DNA from: Desulfosporosinus sp. UBA5188
GTDB taxonomy: Bacteria; Bacillota; Desulfitobacteriia; Desulfitobacteriales; Desulfitobacteriaceae
Assembly: GCA_002413075.1 (NCBI GenBank)
Contig: DHWG01000182.1
Coordinates: 1 to 25,470, forward strand
Direction: 5' to 3'
DNA length: 25,470 nucleotides
Shown here: in pieces, positions 7,618 through 16,038 of the stretch
Layout of the letters: every line of letters starts with the position of its first letter
How positions within the stretch are numbered: the stretch's first letter is position 1
Translations under genes and position numbers: made by a program
Notes under the pieces: model-generated
What the model saw: the letters and a program-made list of their open reading frames with translations, nothing else
Told to the model about the DNA's origin: nothing
Databases searched by the model: none

Positions 7618-8382
7618 CTAACGAAGTTTAAAAATAGTTTCTGCGTTACACATAGTTTGACGCGCGACATCTTTAAACGGTAAGTTTCTAATATCCGCTA
7701 ATTTCTGAACTATTTCTCGGACATATGTCGGTTCATTACGCTTTCCTCGCCGAGGTTCAGGCGTTAAATAGGGCGAATCCGTCTCAACAAGAATACGGTC
7801 CATCGGCGCCTTGATCGCCACCTCAACCGTATGCCGAGCGTTTTTAAAAGTAACTGGTCCTGCAAAAGAAAGATAGAATCCTAGATTTAACAGAATCTTT
7901 GCCATTTCCCAAGACCCGGAATAGCAGTGGAATACACCACCATATTTAGGGGGATAAGCTTTTACAATTTCCAAAACATCCTGATGGGCATCACGATTAT
8001 GAATAACAATGGGTAAGCCAACTTGATTGGCTAAGTTAATCTGCTGAATAAATACTTCTTTTTGAACAGGTCGTGGGGAAAAATCATGATAATAGTCCAA
8101 CCCTATTTCGCCCCAGGCCAACACTTTTGGTTCTTTCGCCATGAGTAGTAGCTTAGGCCAGGTTTCATCGGTGACCTTTTCAGCACTGTGCGGATGAATG
8201 CCAATGGCCGCATAAATAAAATCATAGTCTTTAGCCAGCTGCGTTGACCGTTCCGAAGAAGCAAGATCACAACCCACATTGGTTACCCGGGAAATGCCCG
8301 CTGACTTCATGTGCGCTATGACTTCTTCGAAGTCTTCGGTGTAAGCAGGATCATCTAAATGAGCGTGTGTGTCCCAAATCAT
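7618..8382 (-). CDS. tatD: TatD-family metal-dependent hydrolase (YabD)
   Basis: TatD proteins are TIM-barrel metal enzymes with 3'-5' exonuclease activity reported in E. coli. The 254 residues show the family signatures in order: DTHAHLDDPAY (4-14), EIGLDYYHDFSPRPVQ (about 92-107), IHNRDAHQDVLEI (about 127-139), GVFHCYSGS (about 150-158) and VETDSPYLTPEPRRG (about 200-214), so all metal ligands are present. Its ATG overlaps the metG stop as ATGA, so the two are translationally coupled; metS-yabD is also adjacent in B. subtilis. The exact cellular substrate is not settled for this family. Confidence 0.94.
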   Translation of the reverse strand: MIWDTHAHLDDPAYTEDFEEVIAHMKSAGISRVTNVGCDLASSERSTQLAKDYDFIYAAIGIHPHSAEKVTDETWPKLLLMAKEPKVLAWGEIGLDYYHDFSPRPVQKEVFIQQINLANQVGLPIVIHNRDAHQDVLEIVKAYPPKYGGVFHCYSGSWEMAKILLNLGFYLSFAGPVTFKNARHTVEVAIKAPMDRILVETDSPYLTPEPRRGKRNEPTYVREIVQKLADIRNLPFKDVARQTMCNAETIFKLR

Positions 8383-10346
8383 TTGACCCGCGCACCTCCG
8401 GGAAGATCTTTCTTCACCGTAAGAACCTCCAACACTTCTCCCTGTGAGGCTGCCAATATCATACCCTGGGATGTGATTCCCCTTAACTTGGCAGGTTTCA
8501 AATTAGCCACTAAGACCACATACTGATTGACTAGGTCTTCTGGGGCATAATGTTTAGCAATTCCTGAGACCACCGTGCGAACTACGCCAGCTACTTCGAC
8601 TTCTAACTTCATTAGTTTATCAGTCTTTTCGACTTTCTCTGCGCTTAGAACTTTACACACTCGTAAGTCCAGTTTAGAGAAATCCTCCATGGTTATTTCT
8701 TCTTTAATGGGCTCAAATTCGACTATTTTATCAATTTCTTTTTCTACTTGTACCGGTTCGTTAGGCACTTGAGACTCTTGCTCCAATTTTTCCATCTCCT
8801 CTACTTTCGAAAATTGCGTGATATCAATCCTAGGGAACAATTGCTCACCCTTTTGTACTTTTATCCCGTGTTCCAGAATGCCCCATTGGTCGGCTTCTGC
8901 CCAACGAAGGAGGCTTTCATCATGCCCCAGCAAAGTACATATTCTAGCTGGCAATCCCGGCATAAAAGGGGCCGTGAAAATGGCCATAACACGGATACAT
9001 TCCATGAACGTATAAAGAACAGTATCTAAGCGTTCCCGCTGATCCGCTTGCTTCGCAAGCGCCCATGGGGCTGTTTCATCGACATATTTATTGCAGCGAG
9101 CCACAAAGCGCCAAATCTCTTCAAGGGCACCCGCAGGATCACAAGCCTCAAGCCTTTTTTCGACAGCTTTTTTAACTTCATGACTTAGTACTTTTACCTC
9201 TAGTTCTTGTGAGCCGTCTTGACCTGGACTAGGAACAATCCCCTCTCGATACTTAACAACCATGGCTAAACTACGAGAGACAAAATTTCCAAAATCATTG
9301 GCTAAGTCACTGTTTAGGCGTTCAACAACATTATCTTCAGAATACGTACCATCCGTACCCACTTGCAATTCACGCAATAAGAAATATCGAATGGCATCTG
9401 AACCATATCTCTCAATGAGCTCGAAGGAATCCTGCACATTTCCTCGGGACTTAGAAATTTTCCCGCCGTCTTTGGTTAGATACCAGCCATGCCCATAAAT
9501 CATTTTAGGTAGAGGCAAATCTAAGGCCATAAGAATAATAGGCCATATCACAGCATGAAAACGCACGATATCTTTACCCATAATATGGACATCAGCAGGC
9601 CAATAACGTTGATAATTTTCCCCATTTGGATAACCTAGCGCCGAGATATAATTAATGAGCGCATCCAACCACACATAGACCACATGCGATGGATCAAACG
9701 GGACTTTTATGCCCCACTGAAACGTCGTACGAGAAACACAGAGATCTTCTAAACCACCTTCAATAAAGCGTAGCATTTCATTACGTCGGGAGACCGGTTG
9801 AATAAAGTCTGGATGCTCTCCGATGTATTTAAGTATGGGCTCTTGATAGTTTGAGAGCCGAAAGAAATAGCTTTCTTCCTTGAGCATTTCCACATCTCGG
9901 CCACAATCCGCATTAGGACATTTTCCTTCAATTAACTTATTTTCCATCCAAAACGTTTCACATGGTGTACAATACCAGCCCGAATACTCGGACTTATAGA
10001 TATCCCCTTGTTCATATAGCTTTGTGAAAATTTGTTGAACAACTTTTTGATGACGCTCTTCCGTCGTACGAATAAAGTCGTCATTGGAGATGTCCAAGGC
10101 TTTCCATAATTCTTTAAAGCGTTCAACAACCCCATCAACATACGTTTTGGGGTCTGTATTTTTCTCTTCCGCCGTGCGAAAAATTTTCTGGGCATTCTCA
10201 TCTGTACCCGTTAAAAAATAAACGTCATCGCCTAATAATCTATGGTAACGTGCCAGCGTGTCCGCAGCAACCGTTGTATAAGCCGTTCCAATATGGGGGC
10301 TTGAGTTCGGATAGAAAATAGGCGTTGTAATATAGTATTTCACCAA
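8379..10346 (-). CDS. metG: Methionyl-tRNA synthetase
   Basis: A class I synthetase of 655 residues. The HIGH-like motif is PHIGTAYTT (HIG at 18-20), a single zinc knuckle is made by CTPC and CPNADC (about 128-150), and the second signature is KISKS (about 300). The C-terminal 110 residues form a tRNA-binding EMAPII/OB domain (DFSKLDLRVCKVLSAEKVEK to the end), as in Bacillus MetS. I start at TTG 10346, six bases after GGAGG; GTG at 10343 is equally possible. A longer in-frame start at 10439 would lie upstream of the promoter (10374-10402), so it is rejected. No T-box leader is visible. The gene is divergent from abrB and coupled to tatD. Confidence 0.95.
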   Translation of the reverse strand: MVKYYITTPIFYPNSSPHIGTAYTTVAADTLARYHRLLGDDVYFLTGTDENAQKIFRTAEEKNTDPKTYVDGVVERFKELWKALDISNDDFIRTTEERHQKVVQQIFTKLYEQGDIYKSEYSGWYCTPCETFWMENKLIEGKCPNADCGRDVEMLKEESYFFRLSNYQEPILKYIGEHPDFIQPVSRRNEMLRFIEGGLEDLCVSRTTFQWGIKVPFDPSHVVYVWLDALINYISALGYPNGENYQRYWPADVHIMGKDIVRFHAVIWPIILMALDLPLPKMIYGHGWYLTKDGGKISKSRGNVQDSFELIERYGSDAIRYFLLRELQVGTDGTYSEDNVVERLNSDLANDFGNFVSRSLAMVVKYREGIVPSPGQDGSQELEVKVLSHEVKKAVEKRLEACDPAGALEEIWRFVARCNKYVDETAPWALAKQADQRERLDTVLYTFMECIRVMAIFTAPFMPGLPARICTLLGHDESLLRWAEADQWGILEHGIKVQKGEQLFPRIDITQFSKVEEMEKLEQESQVPNEPVQVEKEIDKIVEFEPIKEEITMEDFSKLDLRVCKVLSAEKVEKTDKLMKLEVEVAGVVRTVVSGIAKHYAPEDLVNQYVVLVANLKPAKLRGITSQGMILAASQGEVLEVLTVKKDLPGGARVK

Positions 10347-10373
10347 AATGTCCCTCCATCTCAATATTTGGTA

Positions 10374-10402
10374 TTTATAGTATAAAGACTTATATTTGTC
10401 AA
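10374..10402 (-). promoter_or_regulatory. Vegetative promoter for metG-tatD
   Basis: Perfect TTGACA (10397-10402) lies 17 bases from TATAAA (10374-10379) on the minus strand. Transcription would start near 10367, giving a leader of about 20 bases. Confidence 0.75.
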
Positions 10403-10487
10403 GTATACCCACAATTAGGATTTTATATGAAGAACCCAAATATTCTCGTGTAATTTTAGAAAAGTAAAAACCTGGAAAAATATTGGG

Positions 10488-10516
10488 TTGACTTTAAATG
10501 GAACGGTTGGTATCAT
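10488..10516 (+). promoter_or_regulatory. Vegetative promoter for abrB
   Basis: TTGACT (10488-10493), a 17-base spacer and TATCAT (10511-10516), with TG one base ahead of the -10 box. The leader before the abrB ATG is about 45 bases. It points away from the metG promoter about 90 bases off. Confidence 0.65.
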
Positions 10517-10569
10517 AAGTCTGTGGTTTCCTGTCGAAACCTGTTATAAAGAGGGGTGTTTAGAATATA

Positions 10570-10845
10570 ATGATGAAATCAACTGGAATCGTGAGAAAAG
10601 TCGATGAACTTGGTCGTATTGTTTTACCGATTGAACTTCGCCGTACTTTAGGTATTGACGAAAAAGACGCTTTAGAAATTTACGTGGACCAAGAAAAAAT
10701 TATCCTTAAAAAGTATGAGCCTGCTTGTGTATTTTGTGGTAATGCCAGTGATAACCAGCTCTTCCACGGCAAGAACGTTTGTCGTGATTGCGCCATTGCC
10801 ATGGGCGAAACCGTCTCTGCAAGCTCTGAATCAAAAGCCGTTTAA
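10570..10845 (+). CDS. abrB: AbrB-family transition-state regulator
   Basis: The 91-residue protein begins with the swapped-hairpin AbrB/SpoVT DNA-binding domain (STGIVRKVDELGRIVLPIEL, residues 4-23, through about 50). After it come two CxxC pairs, CVFCG (about 54-58) and CRDC (about 72-75), which could form a small zinc site; such a tail is common in clostridial AbrB proteins but differs from B. subtilis AbrB. AbrB dimers or tetramers repress stationary-phase and sporulation genes during growth. The ribosome site GAGGGG is 13 bases before the first ATG and 16 before the next (10573), rather far, so the start is slightly uncertain. abrB holds the same place between rsmI and metS in B. subtilis. 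Confidence 0.92.
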   Translation: MMKSTGIVRKVDELGRIVLPIELRRTLGIDEKDALEIYVDQEKIILKKYEPACVFCGNASDNQLFHGKNVCRDCAIAMGETVSASSESKAV

Positions 10846-10905
10846 GACTCACCCAATTACTTAGTCAAACCACTGAACTTTAAAATCCATCAATGAATTT
10901 AGCGG

Positions 10906-10928
10906 GAAGGCCTTTAGGGCCTTCTTTT
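10906..10928 (+). terminator. Terminator of abrB
   Basis: GAAGGCC/GGCCTTC (10906-10912 with 10918-10924), loop of 5, then TTTT. It lies 60 bases after the abrB stop and 57 bases before the convergent rsmI stop. The minus-strand tail lacks Ts, so it serves abrB best. Confidence 0.75.
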
Positions 10929-10984
10929 CTATATCCTAAAGCTATATTCAGGTAGATCTTACTTATCCACCACAGCTATAGGGC

Positions 10985-11824
10985 TTATTGATCCTCTTCG
11001 TACAGAAGTGCCTTATAAACCTCTGATTTTCTTACCTCATAACGCTTAGCGACTTCTTTCATGGCATCCTTCTTACTCAACCCTCGACTTATTCCTTCTT
11101 TGACCTCTTGGCACCATTCATCTGGACCTCCGACTGGTTTCACCAGGACGTAGGGTGCCACGACGATACAGCACTCCCCTCGTGGCGCTGTCATCTCGAA
11201 GTGTTCCTTTAACTCAGAAGCGGTTCCCTTGTGCAGCTGCTGATGCAATTTTGTCAACTCGCGCACCACCGCCACATCACGTTCCCCGAAACACTCTGCA
11301 ATTCCTTGTAAAGTCGCGATCAAACGATGAGGGGCCTCATAAAAAATCTGCGTTTGGGTAAGATTCGCCAGTGGCTCTAAGTTTTTCTTCCTTGCTCCTG
11401 ATGTAGCCGGTAAAAATCCGTGAAAAGCAAAATGTTCCGTCGACATACCCGATAACACCAGAGCCGTGAGGGCTGCATTGGGTCCAGGCAAGACATCAAC
11501 TGGAATAGCCTCTGCATAACAGAGACGGATGACCTCACATCCAGGATCAGAAATCCCCGGCAAGCCTGCATCAGAAATGAGCGCAATCGATTGGCCGGCC
11601 TTAAGTTTTTCCACCAATTCTAAGGACTTTTTCTTTTCGTTATGTTCATGATAACTGGTCATATGAGTGGTAATTTGGTAATGTTGCAAAAGCTTCCTTG
11701 AATGACGGGTATCCTCAGCAGCAATAAGATCTACTTCCCGTAACGTATCTAAAACTCGCAAGGTTATATCTCCCAAATTTCCAATCGGCGTCGCACATAC
11801 ATACAGCGTACCTTTAGTCAACAT
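10985..11824 (-). CDS. rsmI: 16S rRNA C1402 2'-O-methyltransferase RsmI
   Basis: RsmI methylates the ribose of C1402 in the 30S decoding centre. The 279 residues show the tetrapyrrole-methylase-type fold signatures: LYVCATPIGNLGDITLRVL (7-25), AAEDTRHSRKLL (about 34-45), ALISDAGLPGISDPG (about 79-93) and VLPGPNAALTALVLSG (about 107-122). The C-terminal stretch (SRGLSKKDAMKEVAKRYEV) is the usual helix-turn-helix-like tail. It is the last gene of the run starting with the decarboxylase and lies 25 bases after yabA. An AAGGAG precedes the ATG. Confidence 0.95.
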   Translation of the reverse strand: MLTKGTLYVCATPIGNLGDITLRVLDTLREVDLIAAEDTRHSRKLLQHYQITTHMTSYHEHNEKKKSLELVEKLKAGQSIALISDAGLPGISDPGCEVIRLCYAEAIPVDVLPGPNAALTALVLSGMSTEHFAFHGFLPATSGARKKNLEPLANLTQTQIFYEAPHRLIATLQGIAECFGERDVAVVRELTKLHQQLHKGTASELKEHFEMTAPRGECCIVVAPYVLVKPVGGPDEWCQEVKEGISRGLSKKDAMKEVAKRYEVRKSEVYKALLYEEDQ

Positions 11825-11849
11825 ACCTTCGACTCCTTGTAAAGTTCAA

Positions 11850-12155
11850 CTAATCTTTCCTCAAAAAGCCCATACAGAACAGGCAATCGCCTTCTAACGG
11901 TTGCCCAAAATGAAGGTGACAGACATGGAAACCTTCTTGATAGAGGAGCACCAGGTTATCATGAGCAACGCCCTGAATGTGTTCAGCATTGGCAATCACG
12001 CGCTCTGTTTCCTTCTCAGGAAGCGTCCATTCCCGCTTTAATTTAATATTTTCTTCTTCCAAGGCTTGGACATAGGGTTTTAAACGATTCACTTCTTCCA
12101 AGAGAGAACGCAGTTTTTCTTCCACTTCTGTCAGGGCCTGGGTCAGCTGACTCAT
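11850..12155 (-). CDS. yabA: Replication initiation control protein YabA
   Basis: YabA binds DnaA and the beta clamp (DnaN) and restrains chromosome replication initiation in Firmicutes. The 101-residue protein has the expected two halves: an N-terminal coiled coil (residues about 1-60, forming the tetramer stalk) and a C-terminal zinc domain with CHLHFG and CLFCMGFL (about 81-98), giving the H/C-C-x2-C ligands. Its ATG overlaps the ricT stop by 4 bases (ATGA). Same order (yaaT-yabA-rsmI) as in B. subtilis, apart from yabB and yazA which are missing here. Confidence 0.93.
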   Translation of the reverse strand: MSQLTQALTEVEEKLRSLLEEVNRLKPYVQALEEENIKLKREWTLPEKETERVIANAEHIQGVAHDNLVLLYQEGFHVCHLHFGQPLEGDCLFCMGFLRKD

Positions 12156-12922
12156 ACTCTCTCACTCTTTCCTTTAGGCTTTTCCCCTTTCCTATGGCGT
12201 TGCACTGTCCCCTCATCCTGATTTTCTGCCATCTTTTCGCCTAATTGAGCTTTGTGACGGGAACAATGATCTTTGTCATCGGATTTATAACAGCCATTCT
12301 CATACTTGAGACAGCACATGAGACGGCCACAAATTCCAGAAATCTTCGTTGGATTCAGAGAGAGTTTTTGATCCTTAGCCATTCGAATCGAAACCGGCTC
12401 AAAGTCTCCTAAGAAGGACGTGCAACAGAGAATCCGTCCACAAGACCCTACCCCCCCGAGCATTTTAGCTTCGTCGCGTACGCCTATTTGCCGAAGTTCA
12501 ATACGAGTCCTGAATATAGCCGCCAGGTCCTTCACTAATTCCCTGAAGTCAACTCTCCCCTCCGCAGTAAAGGAGAATATGATTTTATTACCGTCAAAGG
12601 TATACTCAACATCCACTAATTTCATGGGCAATTGATGTTCTGTAATTTTCTTTAAGCAGATTTGAAAAGCATCTTTTTCTTTTATTTTGTTCTGCTCAAC
12701 AAACTGTTCATCCGCTGAAGTTGCCTTACGCATAACCTGTTTTAATGGCAGGATCACCTCATCGTCAGCAACATTACGAGAGGGAATCACCAATTCACCA
12801 AATTCAACACCCCTTGCTGTTTCAACAATCACCTTGTCAGATGTAGCAAGTTTAAGGTCTCCCGGGGAGAAATAATATATCTTACCAGCGTGTTTAAAGC
12901 GAACGCCTACAACCTCAATCAC
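12152..12922 (-). CDS. ricT: PSP1-domain protein RicT (YaaT)
   Basis: RicT forms a complex with RicA (YmcA) and RicF (YlbF) that carries Fe-S clusters and, with RNase Y, helps process mRNAs; it also stimulates the Spo0A phosphorelay in B. subtilis. The 256 residues contain the PSP1 core with the cysteine cluster SCGRILCC (about 158-165) and ICGRLMCCLKYENGCY (about 196-211). The last 40 residues are charged and low complexity. Start is GTG at 12922, with AAGGAGG 8 bases upstream; the gene overlaps the holB end by 8 bases, so coupling is likely. Confidence 0.93.
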   Translation of the reverse strand: MIEVVGVRFKHAGKIYYFSPGDLKLATSDKVIVETARGVEFGELVIPSRNVADDEVILPLKQVMRKATSADEQFVEQNKIKEKDAFQICLKKITEHQLPMKLVDVEYTFDGNKIIFSFTAEGRVDFRELVKDLAAIFRTRIELRQIGVRDEAKMLGGVGSCGRILCCTSFLGDFEPVSIRMAKDQKLSLNPTKISGICGRLMCCLKYENGCYKSDDKDHCSRHKAQLGEKMAENQDEGTVQRHRKGEKPKGKSERV

Positions 12923-13793
12923 AGAAATCCCCTCCTTGTTGGAATAATTCTAAAGCTAACACTTCAATCACGAGTCTTGGATTCACTTGTTGTCGTAGTA
13001 CAGCCATTGCTTTTCCGAGTGCTAAAAGCTCAACAGGATGATTAGACCCTTCGCTAATCCCTTCTTGGGCCTGTACCTCCATGACTTGTAAATAAAGAGT
13101 GGCTTGATTTTTATCGATTGGGAAAAGAGAAAATAGTTTTAAAAAATTTCTTTCTTCTACTATAATCCTAAACTTAGTCACCCATTCTTTCACTAATGGC
13201 ACACCATACTCCAGAATAGCGGTCGCCAAGCTTTGGTTTTTCCCACTTAAATGAAAGGCCAGAGCGGCTTCTTGCTGGTCCACCTCGCCCAACCCATTAA
13301 GCCAATTGTCTTCAGAAAGATCTGGAAAATAGACCAGCTGTGCTCTGCTCTGTATTGTGGGTAAAATTCCTTCAGCATTATGCGCACATAATATAATAAC
13401 GGTTCGCTCCGGTGGTTCTTCAATCACTTTCAATAAGCCATTAGCTGCTGGCAACGTCAGTGAATCCGCCTGCTCAATAATAAAGACTTTATAGTTTCCC
13501 TCATAATGCTTTAAGTATACCTTTTGTTGCCAACCGAGAACCTGCTCGATTCCAATGGTTGTCTTAAGTGGTTTCATCCATGAAACATCGGGATGGTTTC
13601 CACTGATTATTTTATGGCAGGCGTAGCATTTTTGGCAAGGCCCCTCCGCCGTAGGCTGACGACAGTTTAATAACTGTGCGAACCGAAGCGCTACCGCCCG
13701 CTGATGTTGTTCACTTCCTCCATGAAACAGTAAGAGATGGGCCAATCGCTTTTCACGTGCTGCCTTCTCCAAAAGGTCTAATTGTAAATTCAT
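12915..13793 (-). CDS. holB: DNA polymerase III delta' subunit
   Basis: Delta' is the stator of the clamp loader that, with DnaX and delta, puts the beta clamp on DNA. The 292 residues contain an AAA+ core with a degenerate P-loop (FHGGSEQHQRAVAL) that is not expected to hydrolyse ATP, a four-cysteine zinc module (CRQ, CQKCYAC; about 45-63), the helix KVFIIEQADSL in place of a Walker B, and IQSRAQ where many relatives have SRC. I start at ATG 13793, which has AAGGTG 7 bases upstream and lies 5 bases past the darA stop; an in-frame start at 13877 lies inside darA and lacks support. Confidence 0.93.
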   Translation of the reverse strand: MNLQLDLLEKAAREKRLAHLLLFHGGSEQHQRAVALRFAQLLNCRQPTAEGPCQKCYACHKIISGNHPDVSWMKPLKTTIGIEQVLGWQQKVYLKHYEGNYKVFIIEQADSLTLPAANGLLKVIEEPPERTVIILCAHNAEGILPTIQSRAQLVYFPDLSEDNWLNGLGEVDQQEAALAFHLSGKNQSLATAILEYGVPLVKEWVTKFRIIVEERNFLKLFSLFPIDKNQATLYLQVMEVQAQEGISEGSNHPVELLALGKAMAVLRQQVNPRLVIEVLALELFQQGGDFCD

Positions 13794-13797
13794 ATCG

Positions 13798-14127
13798 TCA
13801 CACCTTAATAAACTGTTCAACATCCAAAACAAAGACCGTTGCTCCACCAACCTGAACCTCGATTGGAAAGGGAACATGGGCGTCCACCGGACCCATAATA
13901 GGATGGGCTTGAGTCAACATCTCTTCACGTTGGTGACAAGTTTCACGAATCGTTGCTAGAAGCCCTTCTAGTCGTTCCTCTTCAACCCCAAAAAGCAACG
14001 TTGTATTTCCCGACCGCAGAAAACCCCCTGAACTTGCCAAACGCGTCGCTCGTAATCCTTCTCGCGTCGCACTTTGTAGAAGTCTCCCAACATCCTTGTC
14101 CTGCACAATCGCGATTACCATCTTCAT
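13798..14127 (-). CDS. darA: Cyclic-di-AMP receptor DarA (YaaQ, PII-like)
   Basis: DarA is a small trimeric PII-like protein that binds c-di-AMP between subunits; its output is only partly known. The 109-residue sequence matches the family: KMVIAIVQDKDVGRLLQ (2-18), TRLASSGGFLRSGNTTLLFG (about 28-47) with the ligand-binding GGF-LRSGNTT stretch, and a C-terminal VGGATVFVLDVEQF strand. It starts 7 bases after the decarboxylase stop, whose end supplies the GAGGAG ribosome site. In B. subtilis tmk sits just before this gene and yaaR after it; neither is here. Confidence 0.94.
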   Translation of the reverse strand: MKMVIAIVQDKDVGRLLQSATREGLRATRLASSGGFLRSGNTTLLFGVEEERLEGLLATIRETCHQREEMLTQAHPIMGPVDAHVPFPIEVQVGGATVFVLDVEQFIKV

Positions 14128-14133
14128 CCTTTA

Positions 14134-15561
14134 TCACTCCTCTACAATCCAAATTGTTTGGCTATTAAAACCATCCCACCCTTGCCAACGCCCCTCACTT
14201 GCTGTGAGTAGCGTACCCAAAACTTCACAAGTCATCTGTTCTCCCATTACAATGAGAGGAATTCCAGGGGGATAAGGAGAGATCGTTTCCCCGACAATAT
14301 GGCCTAAGCTTTCCTTGAGAGGGATTTGTGTTTTACGAGCAAAAAAAGCATCCCTTGGAGAAAGCATTAAATGCGGCAAAGGAGGGATTCTAAGCCTATC
14401 ATTTCTTACAAGCTTTTTTGCTTCAACAAAGCCACCAGAATGCGCAAAACTCGCTAAATTTTCTAACCCCTTCGTAAGCCTTCTGACATCCTCCGGTGTG
14501 CTCCCAATTCCTAACATAAAGAGAATGTTTTCCTCATCCCATAACTCCGGTTCAATGCCGTAACCTTCTCGAAGGTAGTCCACACAACGAGGGGCAGGAA
14601 TCCCCAGCGGCCTCGTATTGATCAGAATTTTTGACCAATCAACCGTGTGGATGCCATACGTCCCGACATCATTTTGAGAGAGAACACGGAAGCTATTGCT
14701 CACTTTGGAATGTAAATTTTCGACGTCTTCTTTCAAACAATCCCAACGTCCAAAATCCAGAGCAAATTCTCCGGCTCGCTCCAACGAGGCCATCAGTAAG
14801 TAACTCGGGCTTGAGGATTGGAGAATTTCTAAACTTTGCCTTAAACGGGTGCGGGAGATTCTCTGCCCTTGAACATGTAGCATCGCTGACTGAGTTAAGG
14901 CACTTAACGTTTTATGAGAACTATGTAAGACAAGATCTGCACCAAGCTTTAGAGCGCTTGGAGGAAATAGCGATCCCAGATAATGTGACCCGTGTGCTTG
15001 ATCAACAAGAATTGGTGTATTAAACCCAAAAAGGGTTCTTTCTTCCAATAATTGTTTTAATTCAAAGGCTGTTCCATAATAACTGGGATACGTTACATGA
15101 CATGCCGAGACCGCTTGCCATGGAATCTGTTGCTTCTTCACGTCTAATCCTAACGGAAGATTAAAATCGGGATGAATTGTAGGTATTACATACTCTGGTT
15201 TCAAGCCGCTTAAGACCAAGGCTGACATAACGGAACGATGGGAACTTCTCTCCACAACAACACGTTTAGCACCTGTGTGTTCCAAAGCGAGAAACATCGC
15301 TTGATTTCCAACCGTTCCTCCATTAATAAGGAAAAACGTTTCCTCGGCTCCGAAAATCTCTGCTGACCGTTGTTGTGCCTTAGCAAGGATCCCACTCGGG
15401 CAATGAAGCATATCGAGACCCGGAAGCTCTGTTAAGTCAGAACCCAGAAAATCTAAGCCCTTAAAAAACTCCTGTCGGCCTTTATGGCCAGGAGTATGGA
15501 AAGAGCACAATCCTTGTTTTTGATAACGACTCAATCCCTCTCCAAGATCACCCACCGTCAC
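14134..15561 (-). CDS. Orn/Lys/Arg decarboxylase family PLP enzyme (YaaO-like)
   Basis: A fold-type I PLP enzyme of 475 residues. Visible: FHTPGHKGRQEF (about 18-29), INGGTVGNQAMFLAL (about 79-93), the VDQAHGSHY cofactor aspartate segment (about 186-194) and the PLP lysine in LHSSHKTLSALTQSAML (about 215-231). The C-terminal domain (YPPGIPLIVMGE) is typical. Likely an amino acid decarboxylase in the polyamine route, but the substrate cannot be assigned. Start is GTG at 15561 with GGAGG 7 bases upstream; the in-frame TTG at 15579 has no ribosome site. It heads the run to rsmI; yaaO has the same place in B. subtilis. Confidence 0.9.
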   Translation of the reverse strand: MTVGDLGEGLSRYQKQGLCSFHTPGHKGRQEFFKGLDFLGSDLTELPGLDMLHCPSGILAKAQQRSAEIFGAEETFFLINGGTVGNQAMFLALEHTGAKRVVVERSSHRSVMSALVLSGLKPEYVIPTIHPDFNLPLGLDVKKQQIPWQAVSACHVTYPSYYGTAFELKQLLEERTLFGFNTPILVDQAHGSHYLGSLFPPSALKLGADLVLHSSHKTLSALTQSAMLHVQGQRISRTRLRQSLEILQSSSPSYLLMASLERAGEFALDFGRWDCLKEDVENLHSKVSNSFRVLSQNDVGTYGIHTVDWSKILINTRPLGIPAPRCVDYLREGYGIEPELWDEENILFMLGIGSTPEDVRRLTKGLENLASFAHSGGFVEAKKLVRNDRLRIPPLPHLMLSPRDAFFARKTQIPLKESLGHIVGETISPYPPGIPLIVMGEQMTCEVLGTLLTASEGRWQGWDGFNSQTIWIVEE

Positions 15562-15624
15562 CGATGAACCTCCATTCAACCAGAGTTTTCAATAAAACCA
15601 TAATTAACACATGGTATCACTTAT

Positions 15625-15654
15625 ATTTTAACATAAATTAGGGAATTAATCCAA
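15625..15654 (-). promoter_or_regulatory. Candidate promoter for the decarboxylase-darA-holB-ricT-yabA-rsmI run
   Basis: TTGGAT (15649-15654), an 18-base spacer and TAAAAT (15625-15630) preceded by TGT, an extended -10 form. It lies about 65 bases before the GTG start in the 150-base gap after csfB. No convincing terminator for csfB was seen in that gap. Confidence 0.5.
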
Positions 15655-15714
15655 ATTGGTTCAACCTTGGCAGTGCCACGACTGCTTCCTGTCCTTACCG
15701 ATTATATCATGCCC

Positions 15715-15978
15715 TTAAAACAGAAGCCCTTTGATTAAAAAAAGAAATTCTTGATATTCCGGAGAGCCCTGTTCCGCCATGAACAATTCTTCTTGGCAAT
15801 CTGAACAGAAAAACATGCCCTCGACTCGGAACCCGTCGTAGAGCCCATTTTTGGGAACTTGAGCGCACCGATAGCACACTGGTAAAACCTTTCCTAGGAC
15901 TTTTTCCTCGTTCAAAGCTATATTTACTTGCTCCTTAATTTCTTTTACCTGAGTCTTAATATCTTCGTGAATCATCAT
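15715..15978 (-). CDS. csfB: Anti-sigma-G factor Gin (CsfB)
   Basis: Gin/CsfB binds sigma-G (and sigma-E) and holds it inactive at the wrong time during sporulation. The 87-residue protein has the family pattern: CYRCAQ (about 35-40), a conserved NGLYDGF turn, FFCSDCQEEL (about 57-66), then the acidic/aromatic tail ending PEYQEFLFLIKGLLF. The two CxxC pairs form a zinc ribbon. The N-terminal 30 residues form an extra charged helix. AGGGGG sits 9-10 bases before the ATGATG start. csfB lies near yaaN-yaaO in B. subtilis, and a sigma-F promoter match (16009-16038) fits its known control. Call based on motif and position; no search was done. Confidence 0.75.
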   Translation of the reverse strand: MMIHEDIKTQVKEIKEQVNIALNEEKVLGKVLPVCYRCAQVPKNGLYDGFRVEGMFFCSDCQEELFMAEQGSPEYQEFLFLIKGLLF

Positions 15979-16008
15979 TTTGTATTCCCCCTATTTAACT
16001 TCTTATCT

Positions 16009-16038
16009 TATTCTTGCCCCACTCCCCTTTATTTAGTC
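16009..16038 (-). promoter_or_regulatory. Candidate sigma-F promoter for csfB
   Basis: On the minus strand GACTA (16034-16038) is 15 bases from GGCAAGAATA (16009-16018). Against the B. subtilis sigma-F consensus (GHATR, 15 bases, GGNRANAHTR) the -10 box matches at all ten positions and the -35 box at four of five. It overlaps the end of gerC and lies about 30 bases before the csfB start. B. subtilis csfB is sigma-F dependent. Confidence 0.6.

Noticed and set aside
10347..10569. T-box or SAM riboswitch in front of metG
   Set aside because: A good promoter at 10374-10402 leaves a leader of about 20 bases, and no T-box motif is visible.
15701..15706. TATAAT after csfB as promoter of the decarboxylase run
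   Set aside because: The matching -35 position reads GGGCTT; the pair at 15625-15654 is better.
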